From JAPOUP01 sp965221405 (GTDB lineage Bacteria; Pseudomonadota; Alphaproteobacteria; Rhodobacterales; Rhodobacteraceae): a DNA stretch of 64,000 nt. The stretch lies in NCBI GenBank assembly GCA_965221405.1, contig CBDCSE010000003.1:310001-374000 (forward strand). The letters run 5' to 3'. The translations under genes were made by a program, and so were the position numbers. Position 1 is the first letter of the stretch. Each line of letters opens with the position of its first letter. Shown here piece after piece: positions 45,182 through 53,625 of this stretch. The notes under the pieces are model-generated. The model was not told the DNA's origin and did not search any database. It saw only the letters and a program-made list of their open reading frames with translations.

Positions 45182-47062
45182 TCAGAACACCAGGTTCAGC
45201 ATCGGGATCGATATGGCGAGAAACAGGACCGTCATGATTCCTCCGGCCCTTATGAAGTCCAGAACGCTGTAACCCGCCGGCCCCATGATCAGTGCGTTGA
45301 CCTGGTGTGTGGGGATCAGAAAGGAGTTAGAGGTCGCGATGGCGACGGTCAGTGCGAATACGGCGGGGTCACCCCCGGCGGCGACAGCGACGGAGACCGC
45401 CAGCGGAACCAGGAGCACGGTGGCGCCGACATTGGACATCACCAGCGTGAAGAGAGTTGCCAGAACCGCCAATCCGGTCTGGAGCCCCCAGACTGGCCAA
45501 CCATCAAGTATCTCCAGAAGCTGTTGCGCGATCCAGTTCGCCGTGCCCGTGTTCTGCACGGCTTGCCCAAGCGGAATCAGCGAGGCAAGCAGGAATACGG
45601 TATTCCAGCTGACGGCATCGTAGGCCTCGTCCACAGAAAGCACCCGCGAGAGGATCATTCCGACCGCCCCGACCAGAAGGCATAGCGAGAGACGCATGTC
45701 GGTTAGGATGATCAATCCGAGGGCGATCAGGAAAAAGAGCAGTGCCCATCCGACTTTTCTGGGCCGTAGCTCCTCTTCCGGAAAACCGGATGTCACCACC
45801 ACGAAATTCCGGTCGGGCCGCAGTCTGCTGAGCAGTTGCCAAGGTGTATGCACGACCAGAGTGTCGCCGGCCTGCAACGGGACTGCGGCAATCCTTGTCG
45901 CTTCGTGTTCGTTTGTCTCAACGCGGCTCATTGTTTCGGCGCCGCGGTGGATCGCCAGAAGACTCATTCCGTACGCCTGCCGGAACTGAAGCTCCTGCTC
46001 GGTCTGTCCGATGATGTCCGCGTTCGGGTGAACCACCAGTTCCGCGACGCCGGCTTTGGTGGCGGCGAATTCCTCGGCGAATTCAGCGAGCTCGGGAAGT
46101 ACCTTCAGCCCATATATTTCGGATATCTCCCGGATGACTTTCGCGCGGCCCAGAACCGCCAGCCTGCATGGTGTATGGATTTCCATCGTGCTCTGGGGCG
46201 CGATGACCTTCCTGCCTTCGTAGGACTGGCCGACGATGTAGAGATGGTGGGCGTCCATGATGTCCTGCAGGGTATGGCCCAGGAGAATGTTACCGTCCGG
46301 AACGATCACCTCCACCAGATCCGACTTAAGGCCATAGGTGGACTTGAGGTACTCGGCCATCGTCGGCCCGGACTGGGTGTCGCGGCCTTGTGGAGATGGG
46401 AGTATCCAACGACCGAGCGTCACGAAATAGAGTATGCCCGCCAGAACCAGCGCGATGCCGATCGGGGTCACGGCGAAGAGGCCGAACGTGGCCATTTTCT
46501 GGCCCTCCGCGAGATCCTCGTTTGCGGAGATGATGAGATCGTTGAGCAGAATGAGCGGCGAGGAGCCGACCATTGTCAGTGTTCCGCCCAGGATCGCGCA
46601 GAAGCCCATGGGCATCAGGAGTTTCGCCAGCGGGAGGTCGGCCCGGGCGGAGATCCGGCTGACAACCGGCAGGAACAGCGCTGCGGCGCCGACGTTCTGC
46701 ATGAAGGATGATATGATTCCGACGGTACCGGAGATGATTGGGATGATTCGCGCCTCGGTCCTGCCGCCATACCTGAGGATCACCGCGGCGACCCTGTGCA
46801 TTATCCCCGTCTTGTCGAGTCCGGAACCGATGATCATCACGGCGATGATCGAGATCACGGCATTGGAGGAGAAGCCCATGAACAGCTCGCCGGTATCGGC
46901 GAGATTTTCGAGGCCCGGAAGGTAGCTCAGGGCACCAACCGTCACCATGACGGCGACCGCGGCGAGATCCACGCGGACGATCTCGCTGACGAAAAGGAAT
47001 ATCGTGAAAGCCAGAAGACCCAGCACGACCATCATTTCCATCGTCAGCGTAGCGGTTTCCAT
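45182..47062 (-). CDS. SLC13-family permease with paired RCK-C (TrkA-C) domains
   Basis: 626 residues. Residues 1-210 hold the first half of the DASS transporter domain (PLAKLLMPMGFCAILGGTLT and MVGSSPLILLNDL, a substrate hairpin). Residues 215-410 are two cytoplasmic TrkA-C regulatory domains (SDLVEVIVPDGNILLGHTLQ and AGVAELVVHPNADIIGQTEQ). The second transporter half follows, with SNSFLIPTHQVNALIMGPAG near the end. Proteins of this layout carry sulfate, dicarboxylates or sulfonates with sodium. The start has GGGAGG eight bases before the ATG. The gene runs opposite to the DUF1523/glyS group. Confidence 0.85.
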   Translation of the reverse strand: METATLTMEMMVVLGLLAFTIFLFVSEIVRVDLAAVAVMVTVGALSYLPGLENLADTGELFMGFSSNAVISIIAVMIIGSGLDKTGIMHRVAAVILRYGGRTEARIIPIISGTVGIISSFMQNVGAAALFLPVVSRISARADLPLAKLLMPMGFCAILGGTLTMVGSSPLILLNDLIISANEDLAEGQKMATFGLFAVTPIGIALVLAGILYFVTLGRWILPSPQGRDTQSGPTMAEYLKSTYGLKSDLVEVIVPDGNILLGHTLQDIMDAHHLYIVGQSYEGRKVIAPQSTMEIHTPCRLAVLGRAKVIREISEIYGLKVLPELAEFAEEFAATKAGVAELVVHPNADIIGQTEQELQFRQAYGMSLLAIHRGAETMSRVETNEHEATRIAAVPLQAGDTLVVHTPWQLLSRLRPDRNFVVVTSGFPEEELRPRKVGWALLFFLIALGLIILTDMRLSLCLLVGAVGMILSRVLSVDEAYDAVSWNTVFLLASLIPLGQAVQNTGTANWIAQQLLEILDGWPVWGLQTGLAVLATLFTLVMSNVGATVLLVPLAVSVAVAAGGDPAVFALTVAIATSNSFLIPTHQVNALIMGPAGYSVLDFIRAGGIMTVLFLAISIPMLNLVF

Positions 47063-47295
47063 CGCCGCCGCCTCCCATCCGTCCTACGACAGTGCGGGAC
47101 TGCATATCCCGGGCAGCCAGTAGTGCAGGGAAAGGTTGAATTCAATCCGATTGGCGGGATTTCGGCGTGGGTGGGGGCCAGCCGTCGGAACCAACTGTTG
47201 CGACATGGAAAGAATTGGGCTGTCGCGGACCTTTAAACCGCGGCTGGCGGGAATTAGGTGAACGGTGAGGGAATGTTTCGGAGGGAAAGGGCCCT

Positions 47296-47478
47296 ATGGC
47301 TGATCTGGAAGCGCGTTCGAGGGAAAGCCGGCTGCACGTCGTCAAGGCGTGGAAGAAGATCGTGGACATCGCCGTGCGGGTGGAGGGAACAGGCGTCCGT
47401 GTCCTGGAAGGTGCCGATATTCCGTTAGGAGAGTTTCCGATGGGGTACCGGATCCCGAAAGGGCACCTTGACGTGTGA
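47296..47478 (+). CDS. Small hypothetical protein, 60 residues
   Basis: The ATG at 47296 follows GGAGGGAAAGGG. The product is charged and helical at the N-terminus (ADLEARSRESRLHVVKAWKK) with a short C-terminal part ending IPKGHLDV. No family recognised. Position and orientation fit the head of the small-protein/DUF1523/glyS group, 32 bases before the next start. Coding status is uncertain. Confidence 0.4.
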   Translation: MADLEARSRESRLHVVKAWKKIVDIAVRVEGTGVRVLEGADIPLGEFPMGYRIPKGHLDV

Positions 47479-47510
47479 GGCCGCGGGGTGCGTTAAGGGG
47501 GTGGTAGGGC

Positions 47511-47786
47511 ATGTTGGCGCTTGCGAGGCTGGTGGTTGTTGGTGGTATCGCCCTCACCGTGGTCTATCTTTCGGTGTCGTGGTTCGTTATCTCCACCCGT
47601 CGGGAGCGACTGGAACGGGAATGGGACGCGGCCAACCCGGATGGCGACCCGGCGGTTAGGAAAGCGGTGGTCGACGAAGGGGTCAGGGCGTTCAAGGCGA
47701 CGGCGGCATACCGGGCGCTCTGGCTCATCTATCTGCTTCCCGCGGCTGTCGTCACCGCAGTGCTGGTGGTTACGGGTTCGAAGTGA
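47511..47786 (+). CDS. Conserved small membrane protein, 91 residues
   Basis: Two membrane helices (LALARLVVVGGIALTVVYLS and LWLIYLLPAAVVTAVLVVTG) enclose a charged loop with RRERLEREWDAANPDGDP. I recognise this protein type as the usual neighbour of DUF1523 upstream of glyS in Rhodobacteraceae; function unknown. It ends ten bases before the DUF1523 start, so they are likely cotranscribed. Confidence 0.7.
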   Translation: MLALARLVVVGGIALTVVYLSVSWFVISTRRERLEREWDAANPDGDPAVRKAVVDEGVRAFKATAAYRALWLIYLLPAAVVTAVLVVTGSK

Positions 47787-47796
47787 GGAGTTTTCC

Positions 47797-48477
47797 ATGC
47801 GCGTGGCCTGGATTTCCCTGCGGGCACTTTTCGTCGTGCTGGCGCTCGCTCTCCTGCATTACGTACTTCCACAGCATGACGTGGCGCGCATCACTTCGAC
47901 TGAAGTCATCCGGATGGACTTTTCGTCGTTTAACCGGGTGTTCTACGCGCAGTCCGACAGCGCCGCCGCCGAGCATGAAACGCGTGATGTCCGGCTTATC
48001 AACACCCAGCGGAAGAAGTCGTTTCTTCTAGGGTTCATCCGCCGCGACGCCGAGGGTGTCATGGTGTATCGAAACGAGGACACGGGCTGGATCTGGCCGC
48101 CATACCTCAAGTTCGATTCATCCGATCTGCAGGCGGTCGCGTCTTCCAGCATGTCGGCGCCCGGACTGGAGCGATGGGTTGTGATCACGCACTATGGTTG
48201 GCGCAATCGATTCCTTTCGATCTATCCGAACGCGGTTGGTATCCGGCCTGTCGATGATCCGGAAGTCGTTACGGTGCCGTGGTTCAACATCTTCTTCTTC
48301 GTGTTCCTGGCGCTTGGATATTTCTTGCTTCGCGTGATGTGGCTGCAGTTCCGCAGGCGGGCGCGCGGCATGCTGCGTCTGAACGCGGGTGCGGCGTCGG
48401 CCCGGGCTGGTGCGTGGGCGGGTTTGGCGAAGGGGCGGTTATTGATGTGGCTCGAATCCCGGCGATGGACCCCATGA
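47797..48477 (+). CDS. DUF1523 family membrane protein
   Basis: 226 residues from ATG 47797 with GAGGAG upstream. It has an N-terminal helix (WISLRALFVVLALALLHYVL), a periplasmic middle with DVRLINTQRKKSFLLGF, VYRNEDTGWIWPPYLKFDSS and HYGWRNRFLSIYPNAVGI, and a second helix near 165-185 (FNIFFFVFLALGYFLLRVMW). These are the conserved blocks of DUF1523. No function is known; the linkage to glyS is a conserved alphaproteobacterial arrangement (from memory). The larger frame from 47521 is a shadow. Confidence 0.8.
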   Translation: MRVAWISLRALFVVLALALLHYVLPQHDVARITSTEVIRMDFSSFNRVFYAQSDSAAAEHETRDVRLINTQRKKSFLLGFIRRDAEGVMVYRNEDTGWIWPPYLKFDSSDLQAVASSSMSAPGLERWVVITHYGWRNRFLSIYPNAVGIRPVDDPEVVTVPWFNIFFFVFLALGYFLLRVMWLQFRRRARGMLRLNAGAASARAGAWAGLAKGRLLMWLESRRWTP

Positions 48478-48686
48478 TGACGGAATGCTGGCCGGGAACC
48501 GAGGCCGTTGTCGATAGGGGCGCGATCGAAACGAGTGGTTTCAGGCTTATTCTCACAGAAATTCCCGCTAGATTTTCTTTTCGTTCGTTATCAGTTGGTT
48601 GCGCGGCTGTCGGGGATTCTTTCCCGTGGACTTTATGCGCCGGATCGGCTATCCTGCCGCCAGACAGGCAGAGGCCGGGCAACCGG

Positions 48687-49041
48687 ATGTCCATGGATTC
48701 CTTCGGCGGGCATCCGTCGATGCCCGGGATGCCTGCCGCGGTGCGCGAGCGCTTCGACCGCATCGCCGACCCGACCGTCACGCGGGGCATCAGCCTCTCC
48801 GACTGCCTGATGCTGGGGCCCGCCGTGTTCCCGCCCAGGATCCCGTGGCCGCAGCGGTTCGGCACGCGGGTGCGCGGCGGCGGGACCGCCGCCGGCGCGG
48901 AACCTCCGCAGTCCCTTCGGCGTGGCGCGGGCGCCGTCCGACACCTGGATGCGCGAGCGGCCCGGCGGGGTCGACCCCCGCTGCCTCCGCCGCTGCTTCA
49001 CGGGGATCCACGCGGCGCTGCAGCGAGGAAAGGTTCTGGAG
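48687..49041 (+). pseudogene. N-terminal remnant of an ISNCY-like transposase, joined to glyS
   Basis: RERFDRIADPTVTRGISLSD and CLMLGPAVFPPRIP are readable from ATG 48687; near 48890-48920 the homology moves one frame over to VARAPSDTWMRERPGGVDPR and CLRRCFTGIHAALQRGKVLE. Together they match a transposase family whose N-terminus runs FDrIPDpR-g---SL-DCLMSGLAlFslKyPSL...yGV-raPsDT-lRERLDevdP--LR--F--lfa-LQRGKaLE. The second part continues without a stop into glyS sequence at about 49042. Confidence 0.6.
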
Positions 49042-50751
49042 GTTCTGGAGGCGGCTGTCAGGGGTTTTCCCTGGCCGGGATCGATGCGGTGGGGGGCCGG
49101 GACCCTTCGGTGGGTGCGTCCACTCCACTCGATTGTCTGCGTCCTGACGGACGGGGCCGGTTCCCGGGTCGTGCCGGTGCGGATCGGCGGGCTGACGGCG
49201 GGCGACACGACCGAGGGTCACCGGTTCATGGGGCCGGGCCGTTTCGGTGTCCGCTCGTTCGGGGAGTACGAAACGGGTCTGAGGCGCGGCCGCGTGATCC
49301 TGCGGGCCGGGGAGCGGGCCGACCGCATCTGGACGCAAGCGCGGAACCTCGCCTCCGCCCATGGCATGGAGGCCGTGGACGACCGCGGGCTGCTCGCGGA
49401 GGTCGCCGGCCTCGTTGAGTGGCCGGTGGTGCTGATGGGCGAGATCGGCGCGGAGTTCCTTGACCTGCCGTCCGAGGTCCTGCGGACGTCCATGCGTGAG
49501 CGCCAGAGGTTCTTTTCGGTGCGGAACCCGGCTTCGGGACGCATCGAGCGGTTTCTGGCGGTCGCGAACATCGACGCGCCGGATCGGGGCGCGGCCATCC
49601 TCTCCGGCAACCGCAGGGTTCTGGCGGCGCGGCTATCGGACGCGAGGTTCTTCTGGGAGAACGACCTCCGGACCGTCGGGCGCGCCGGGATGGCGGGAAT
49701 GGCGGAGCCCCTGGCGGCGGTCACGTTCCACGGCGGGCTTGGATCCATGGCCGCCCGTGTCGGGCGCATCGCGGCGCTCGCCAGGGAAGTGGCGCCCTTC
49801 GCCGGCGCCGGCGCCGGCGCGGCGGAGGAGGCGGCGCGGATCGCCAAGGCGGATCTCGCGTCCGACATGGTCCGCGAGTTTCCGGAGCTGCAGGGCGTCA
49901 TGGGGAACCACTACGCCCGTATCGCCGGCCACGGCGAAGACGCGGCGCTGGCCTGCGAGGAGCACCACCTGCCGAGAGGCCCGTCCGACAGGGTGCCGAC
50001 CCGGCCGGTTTCCGTGGCGGTGGGACTGGCGGACAGGATCGACATGCTGGCGGGCTTCTGGGCGATCGGCGAGAGGCCGACCGGCTCCAGCGATCCCTTC
50101 GGCCTGCGGCGGGCGGCGCTGGGCGTGGTCCGGCTCATACTCGCCGGTGACCTGCGCGTCCCGCTCGGCCACGTGCTGCGCAGGGCCGCGGACGGCCTCG
50201 GGGCGGCCGCCCCGGCCCCGGATCTGGAGGATCTCATGTCATTCCTCCATGGCCGGCTCAGGGTCCATCTCCGCGGCACGGGCATCCGCGGCGATGTCAT
50301 CGACGCCTGTCTCGCGATGCCGGGGAACGACGACCTGGCGGTTCTGGCGGGACGTGCCGGATCCCTCAACGCGTTCATCGGATCGGACGGCGGCGCGGAT
50401 CTCCTGCGGGGGTTCAGGAGGGCGAACAACATCCTTGTCCAGGCCGGGGGCGGGGACGGCGCCGATCACCGTTCCGGCCCGGATCCGGCGCTGGCGACCG
50501 ACGGAGCGGAGCGCGCGCTGTTCCGGGCCCTTGAGGCGGCGGGCCCCGCGGTCGCCGGTGCGGTCGGGGCCGGGGACTTCGGGACGGCGCTGTCGCACAT
50601 GGCGGGCCTCCGGTCGCCCGTCGACTCGTTCCTCGGGAGCGTCCGGATCGACACGGAGGACGCCGCGCTGCGCTCCAACCGCCTCCGGATGCTCCACCGC
50701 GTCAGGCGGATCTGCCTGTCGGTCGCGGACCTGACCCGGATCGGGGGCTAG
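48922..50751 (+). CDS. glyS: Glycyl-tRNA synthetase beta subunit, N-terminus replaced by transposase sequence
   Basis: 609-codon frame. Codons 1-40 are transposase-derived; from VLEAAVRGFPWPGSMRWGAG onward the protein is GlyS: WVRPLHSIVCVL, GHRFMGPGRFGVRSFGEYE, VAGLVEWPVVLMGEIGAEFL, KADLASDMVREFPELQGVMG with the HD-domain region (ACEEHHLPRGPSDRVPTRPV), and the anticodon-binding end VDSFLGSVRIDTED...RLRMLHRVRRICLSVADLT. The first 120-150 residues of a normal beta subunit (LLLELxxEEIPARMQ region) are missing. GlyS works only as an alpha2beta2 enzyme with GlyQ, and no glyQ is in the window. Either this copy is dead and glycine charging is done elsewhere, or the fusion is tolerated. GC content and codon bias are extreme, like ppdK. 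Confidence 0.75.
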   Translation: MARAPSDTWMRERPGGVDPRCLRRCFTGIHAALQRGKVLEVLEAAVRGFPWPGSMRWGAGTLRWVRPLHSIVCVLTDGAGSRVVPVRIGGLTAGDTTEGHRFMGPGRFGVRSFGEYETGLRRGRVILRAGERADRIWTQARNLASAHGMEAVDDRGLLAEVAGLVEWPVVLMGEIGAEFLDLPSEVLRTSMRERQRFFSVRNPASGRIERFLAVANIDAPDRGAAILSGNRRVLAARLSDARFFWENDLRTVGRAGMAGMAEPLAAVTFHGGLGSMAARVGRIAALAREVAPFAGAGAGAAEEAARIAKADLASDMVREFPELQGVMGNHYARIAGHGEDAALACEEHHLPRGPSDRVPTRPVSVAVGLADRIDMLAGFWAIGERPTGSSDPFGLRRAALGVVRLILAGDLRVPLGHVLRRAADGLGAAAPAPDLEDLMSFLHGRLRVHLRGTGIRGDVIDACLAMPGNDDLAVLAGRAGSLNAFIGSDGGADLLRGFRRANNILVQAGGGDGADHRSGPDPALATDGAERALFRALEAAGPAVAGAVGAGDFGTALSHMAGLRSPVDSFLGSVRIDTEDAALRSNRLRMLHRVRRICLSVADLTRIGG

Positions 50752-50917
50752 CGGGGCCGCGGGATCCGGCCCGCCGCCCGTCCCGGCGGGAGGCCGGGCG
50801 GGCTGTCCCGGTGGCCGGAAACGCGCCTTGCGGGCCGTCCGGCAGGGGATATCATGGCGCGGCACGGCAAAGGGTTGCCGCAGTGCAGGGAGTGATGGCC
50901 CCAGAGTGCGGAGAGTG

Positions 50918-53449
50918 ATGGCCCCGGAACCTTTCTCGCCGGTCACGCCCACGGCGCCGGTCGCGGCGGACACGCACGGCTGCCGTGCCGTGCGCCTCCA
51001 GCGCCTCCGGCGGCTGGGCCTTCCGGTTCCCGCCGCCGTCGCCCTCAGCTTCGGGACCGTCCGCCGGATCGCGGCCGGGGACATGCCCGACCTGCGGGGA
51101 ATCCTGGACGCGTGCGGGGACAGGCCGCTCGTGTCCGTCCGCCCCTCCGGCATGGATCCGGACTGGGGGGGGCCGGGCGCGGTCCTGAACGTCGGCATGA
51201 CCTGGGCGCGTCACGCGGCGCTCTGCGAGAGTCACGGCGAACCGGCGGCGACCGCGCTCTATCTGCGGTTCGTCCAGTCCTACGCCGTGCATGTGGCCCG
51301 CCTTGACCCCGACATGCTCGGGCCGCCGGGGGGGCCGGCGCGGGCGGCCCTGGAACGGATGCTCGGCGCGTTCCGGGAAGGGACGGGGGAGGGGTTTCCG
51401 CAGGATCCCGCGGTCCAGCTCGGGGAGGTGCTCAGGTCGGCCGCGCGCGCGTGGGAAGGCACGACCCCGCGCCTGCTCCGCCAGGCCAGGGGCGCGCCGG
51501 CCGACGCCGGCCTGGGGCTGGTCGTGCAGGGGATGGCGCTCGGCCTCGGCCCGGCGGAGAGCGGTTCGGGGGCCGTCCAGTTCGTTGACGGGGTGACCGG
51601 CGAGAGGCGGGTCAACGGGCGTTACCTGCCCCAGTCCCAGGGCGGTGACGCGGTCCCGGGCGGTCCGGGCGCGGCCGGCGGTCCCGGAAGGCGGTCCCTG
51701 GAGGATCTGTGTCCGGAAACGGTCGGGCAGCTTGTGGAGTGCGGCGATGCCTGCCGCAGGTCCCTGCGCGACGAGACGCGCATCGAGTTCACCGTCGAGG
51801 CGGGCCGCCTGAGGGTTCTCGACGCCGGCGCCGCCGTCCGCGGTGGCCCGGCCGCGCTGCGGATCGCGGTTTCCCTCGCGGACGACGGCGTGCTCTCCCG
51901 GGAGGAGGCGGTCCTGCGCGTGGACCCGCGGTCGCTCGTCCATCTGCTCCATCCACAGGTCGCGGCGGACGCGCCCCGCGACGTGATCGCCCGCGGCATC
52001 GCGGCCAGCCCCGGGGCCGCGACCGGCCGGATCGTGTTCTCGTCCGCGGCCGCCCTGGCGGGCGCGGCCGGCGGGGAGGCGCGCATCCTCGCGCGCCGGG
52101 AGACGGCCCCGGAGGACATACGTGGAATGCGCGCGGCCTGCGGCGTCCTGACCGAACGCGGCGGCCAGACCAGCCACGCCGCCGTGATCGCGCGCGGCAT
52201 CGGCCTTCCGTGCGTGGTCGGGGTCTCCGGGATCACGGTCCTCGAGAAACGGAAATCGCTCGTTCTCGCGGACGGGCGCCGGCTCGCCGAGGGCGATCTC
52301 GTGACGCTTGACGGCGCGGCCGGCGAGGTGCTCGCGGGCGCCGTGGACATGGTCGGCCCCAGCCTCGGCGACCCGTTCAGGACCCTGCTCGGATGGGCGG
52401 ACGGGGTGCGGGACATGGGGGTAAGGGCGAATGCCGACACGCCGGCGGAGGCCCGCGTGGCGGCCGGGTTCGCGGCCGAGGGCATCGGCCTGTGCCGCAC
52501 GGAGCACATGTTCCACGAGGACGGCCGGCTGACGGTGATGCGGGAGATGATCTTCGCCAGGTCACCGGAGGAGCGGCGGGCGGCGCTCGACCGGCTGCTT
52601 CCCATGCAGCGGGCGGATTTCGCCGAACTGTTCGGGATCATGCGGGGAAAGCCGGTGTGCATACGCCTGTTCGACCCGCCGCTGCACGAGTTCCTGCCGG
52701 GCGCGCGGGAGGCGCAGCGCGCGCTGGCGGAATCCCTGGCCCTTCCCGTCGCCGAGGTGACGGCGCGGGTCGAGCGGCTTTCGGAGTCCAACCCGATGCT
52801 CGGGATGCGCGGCGTCCGGCTGGGGGTCACCGTGCCCGAAATCTACGACATGCAGGCGCGCGCGATATTCGAGGCGGCCGCCGCGGCCGGCCGCGGCGGC
52901 GCTCCCGTGGTGCCGGAGATAATGGTTCCGCTGGTCTCCGCGCGGCGGGAGGTCGAGATCGTGAAGGCCCGGATGGACGCCGTGGCCGCCGCCGTGCGCG
53001 CCGAGACCGGCCTGGGCCTCGACTACCGGCTGGGCGTGATGGTCGAGACCCCCCGGGCGTGCCTCCGCGCCGGCGGGATCGCGGCGCACGCGTCGTTCCT
53101 GAGCTTCGGCACGAATGACCTGACCCAGATGACCTACGGGCTTTCACGGGACGACGCCGGCCGGTTCATGCCCGACTACGTCAGCCAGGGCGTCTACGCG
53201 GAGGACCCGTTCCATGTCCTGGACGTGGACGGGGTCGGCGAGCTGCTGGCGATCGGCGCGGCGCGCGGCCGCGGCGCGTCGCCGGGAATCACGCTCTCGG
53301 TCTGCGGCGAGCACGGCGGGGACATGGAATCCATGGCGTTCTGCCGTGACGCGGGATTCGACTACGTGTCCTGCTCGCCGTTCAGGGTCCCGGTCGCGCG
53401 GCTCGCGGCGGCCCACCTCGCGCTGGGGCGGCGTCCGCGCGGCCCGTGA
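50918..53449 (+). CDS. ppdK: Pyruvate, phosphate dikinase
   Basis: 843 residues from ATG 50918; the family-like N-terminus is FSPVTPTAPVAADTHGCRAV, so the frame from 50828 is too long. ATP-grasp region: GDRPLVSVRPSGMDPDWGGP. Phosphohistidine domain: CGVLTERGGQTSHAAVIARG (His in the TSHAA motif). PEP/pyruvate barrel: GLCRTEHMFHEDGR, SESNPMLGMRGVRLGV, FLSFGTNDLTQMTYGLSRDD and VCGEHGGD with the catalytic Cys. It interconverts pyruvate and PEP with ATP and phosphate. glyS followed by ppdK is a familiar Rhodobacteraceae order. A short direct repeat (GAGTGATGGCCCC) straddles the start. GC-rich codon use is very strong. Confidence 0.92.
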   Translation: MAPEPFSPVTPTAPVAADTHGCRAVRLQRLRRLGLPVPAAVALSFGTVRRIAAGDMPDLRGILDACGDRPLVSVRPSGMDPDWGGPGAVLNVGMTWARHAALCESHGEPAATALYLRFVQSYAVHVARLDPDMLGPPGGPARAALERMLGAFREGTGEGFPQDPAVQLGEVLRSAARAWEGTTPRLLRQARGAPADAGLGLVVQGMALGLGPAESGSGAVQFVDGVTGERRVNGRYLPQSQGGDAVPGGPGAAGGPGRRSLEDLCPETVGQLVECGDACRRSLRDETRIEFTVEAGRLRVLDAGAAVRGGPAALRIAVSLADDGVLSREEAVLRVDPRSLVHLLHPQVAADAPRDVIARGIAASPGAATGRIVFSSAAALAGAAGGEARILARRETAPEDIRGMRAACGVLTERGGQTSHAAVIARGIGLPCVVGVSGITVLEKRKSLVLADGRRLAEGDLVTLDGAAGEVLAGAVDMVGPSLGDPFRTLLGWADGVRDMGVRANADTPAEARVAAGFAAEGIGLCRTEHMFHEDGRLTVMREMIFARSPEERRAALDRLLPMQRADFAELFGIMRGKPVCIRLFDPPLHEFLPGAREAQRALAESLALPVAEVTARVERLSESNPMLGMRGVRLGVTVPEIYDMQARAIFEAAAAAGRGGAPVVPEIMVPLVSARREVEIVKARMDAVAAAVRAETGLGLDYRLGVMVETPRACLRAGGIAAHASFLSFGTNDLTQMTYGLSRDDAGRFMPDYVSQGVYAEDPFHVLDVDGVGELLAIGAARGRGASPGITLSVCGEHGGDMESMAFCRDAGFDYVSCSPFRVPVARLAAAHLALGRRPRGP

Positions 53450-53625
53450 CGGCCCGTGACGGTTCGGGCCGCGGCGGCCCGGCGGCTCTCCGCGGGCGGC
53501 GCCCCGCGTCCGGCACGGACTCCCGCCCGGACACGGGGACGCCCCCCGGCGCGCGGCGGGCCGCCGGCCGCCCCGCCCGTGACCCCGCCCGTGACGGAGG
53601 GACGGCCCCATGCCCGGGCCCGGCC

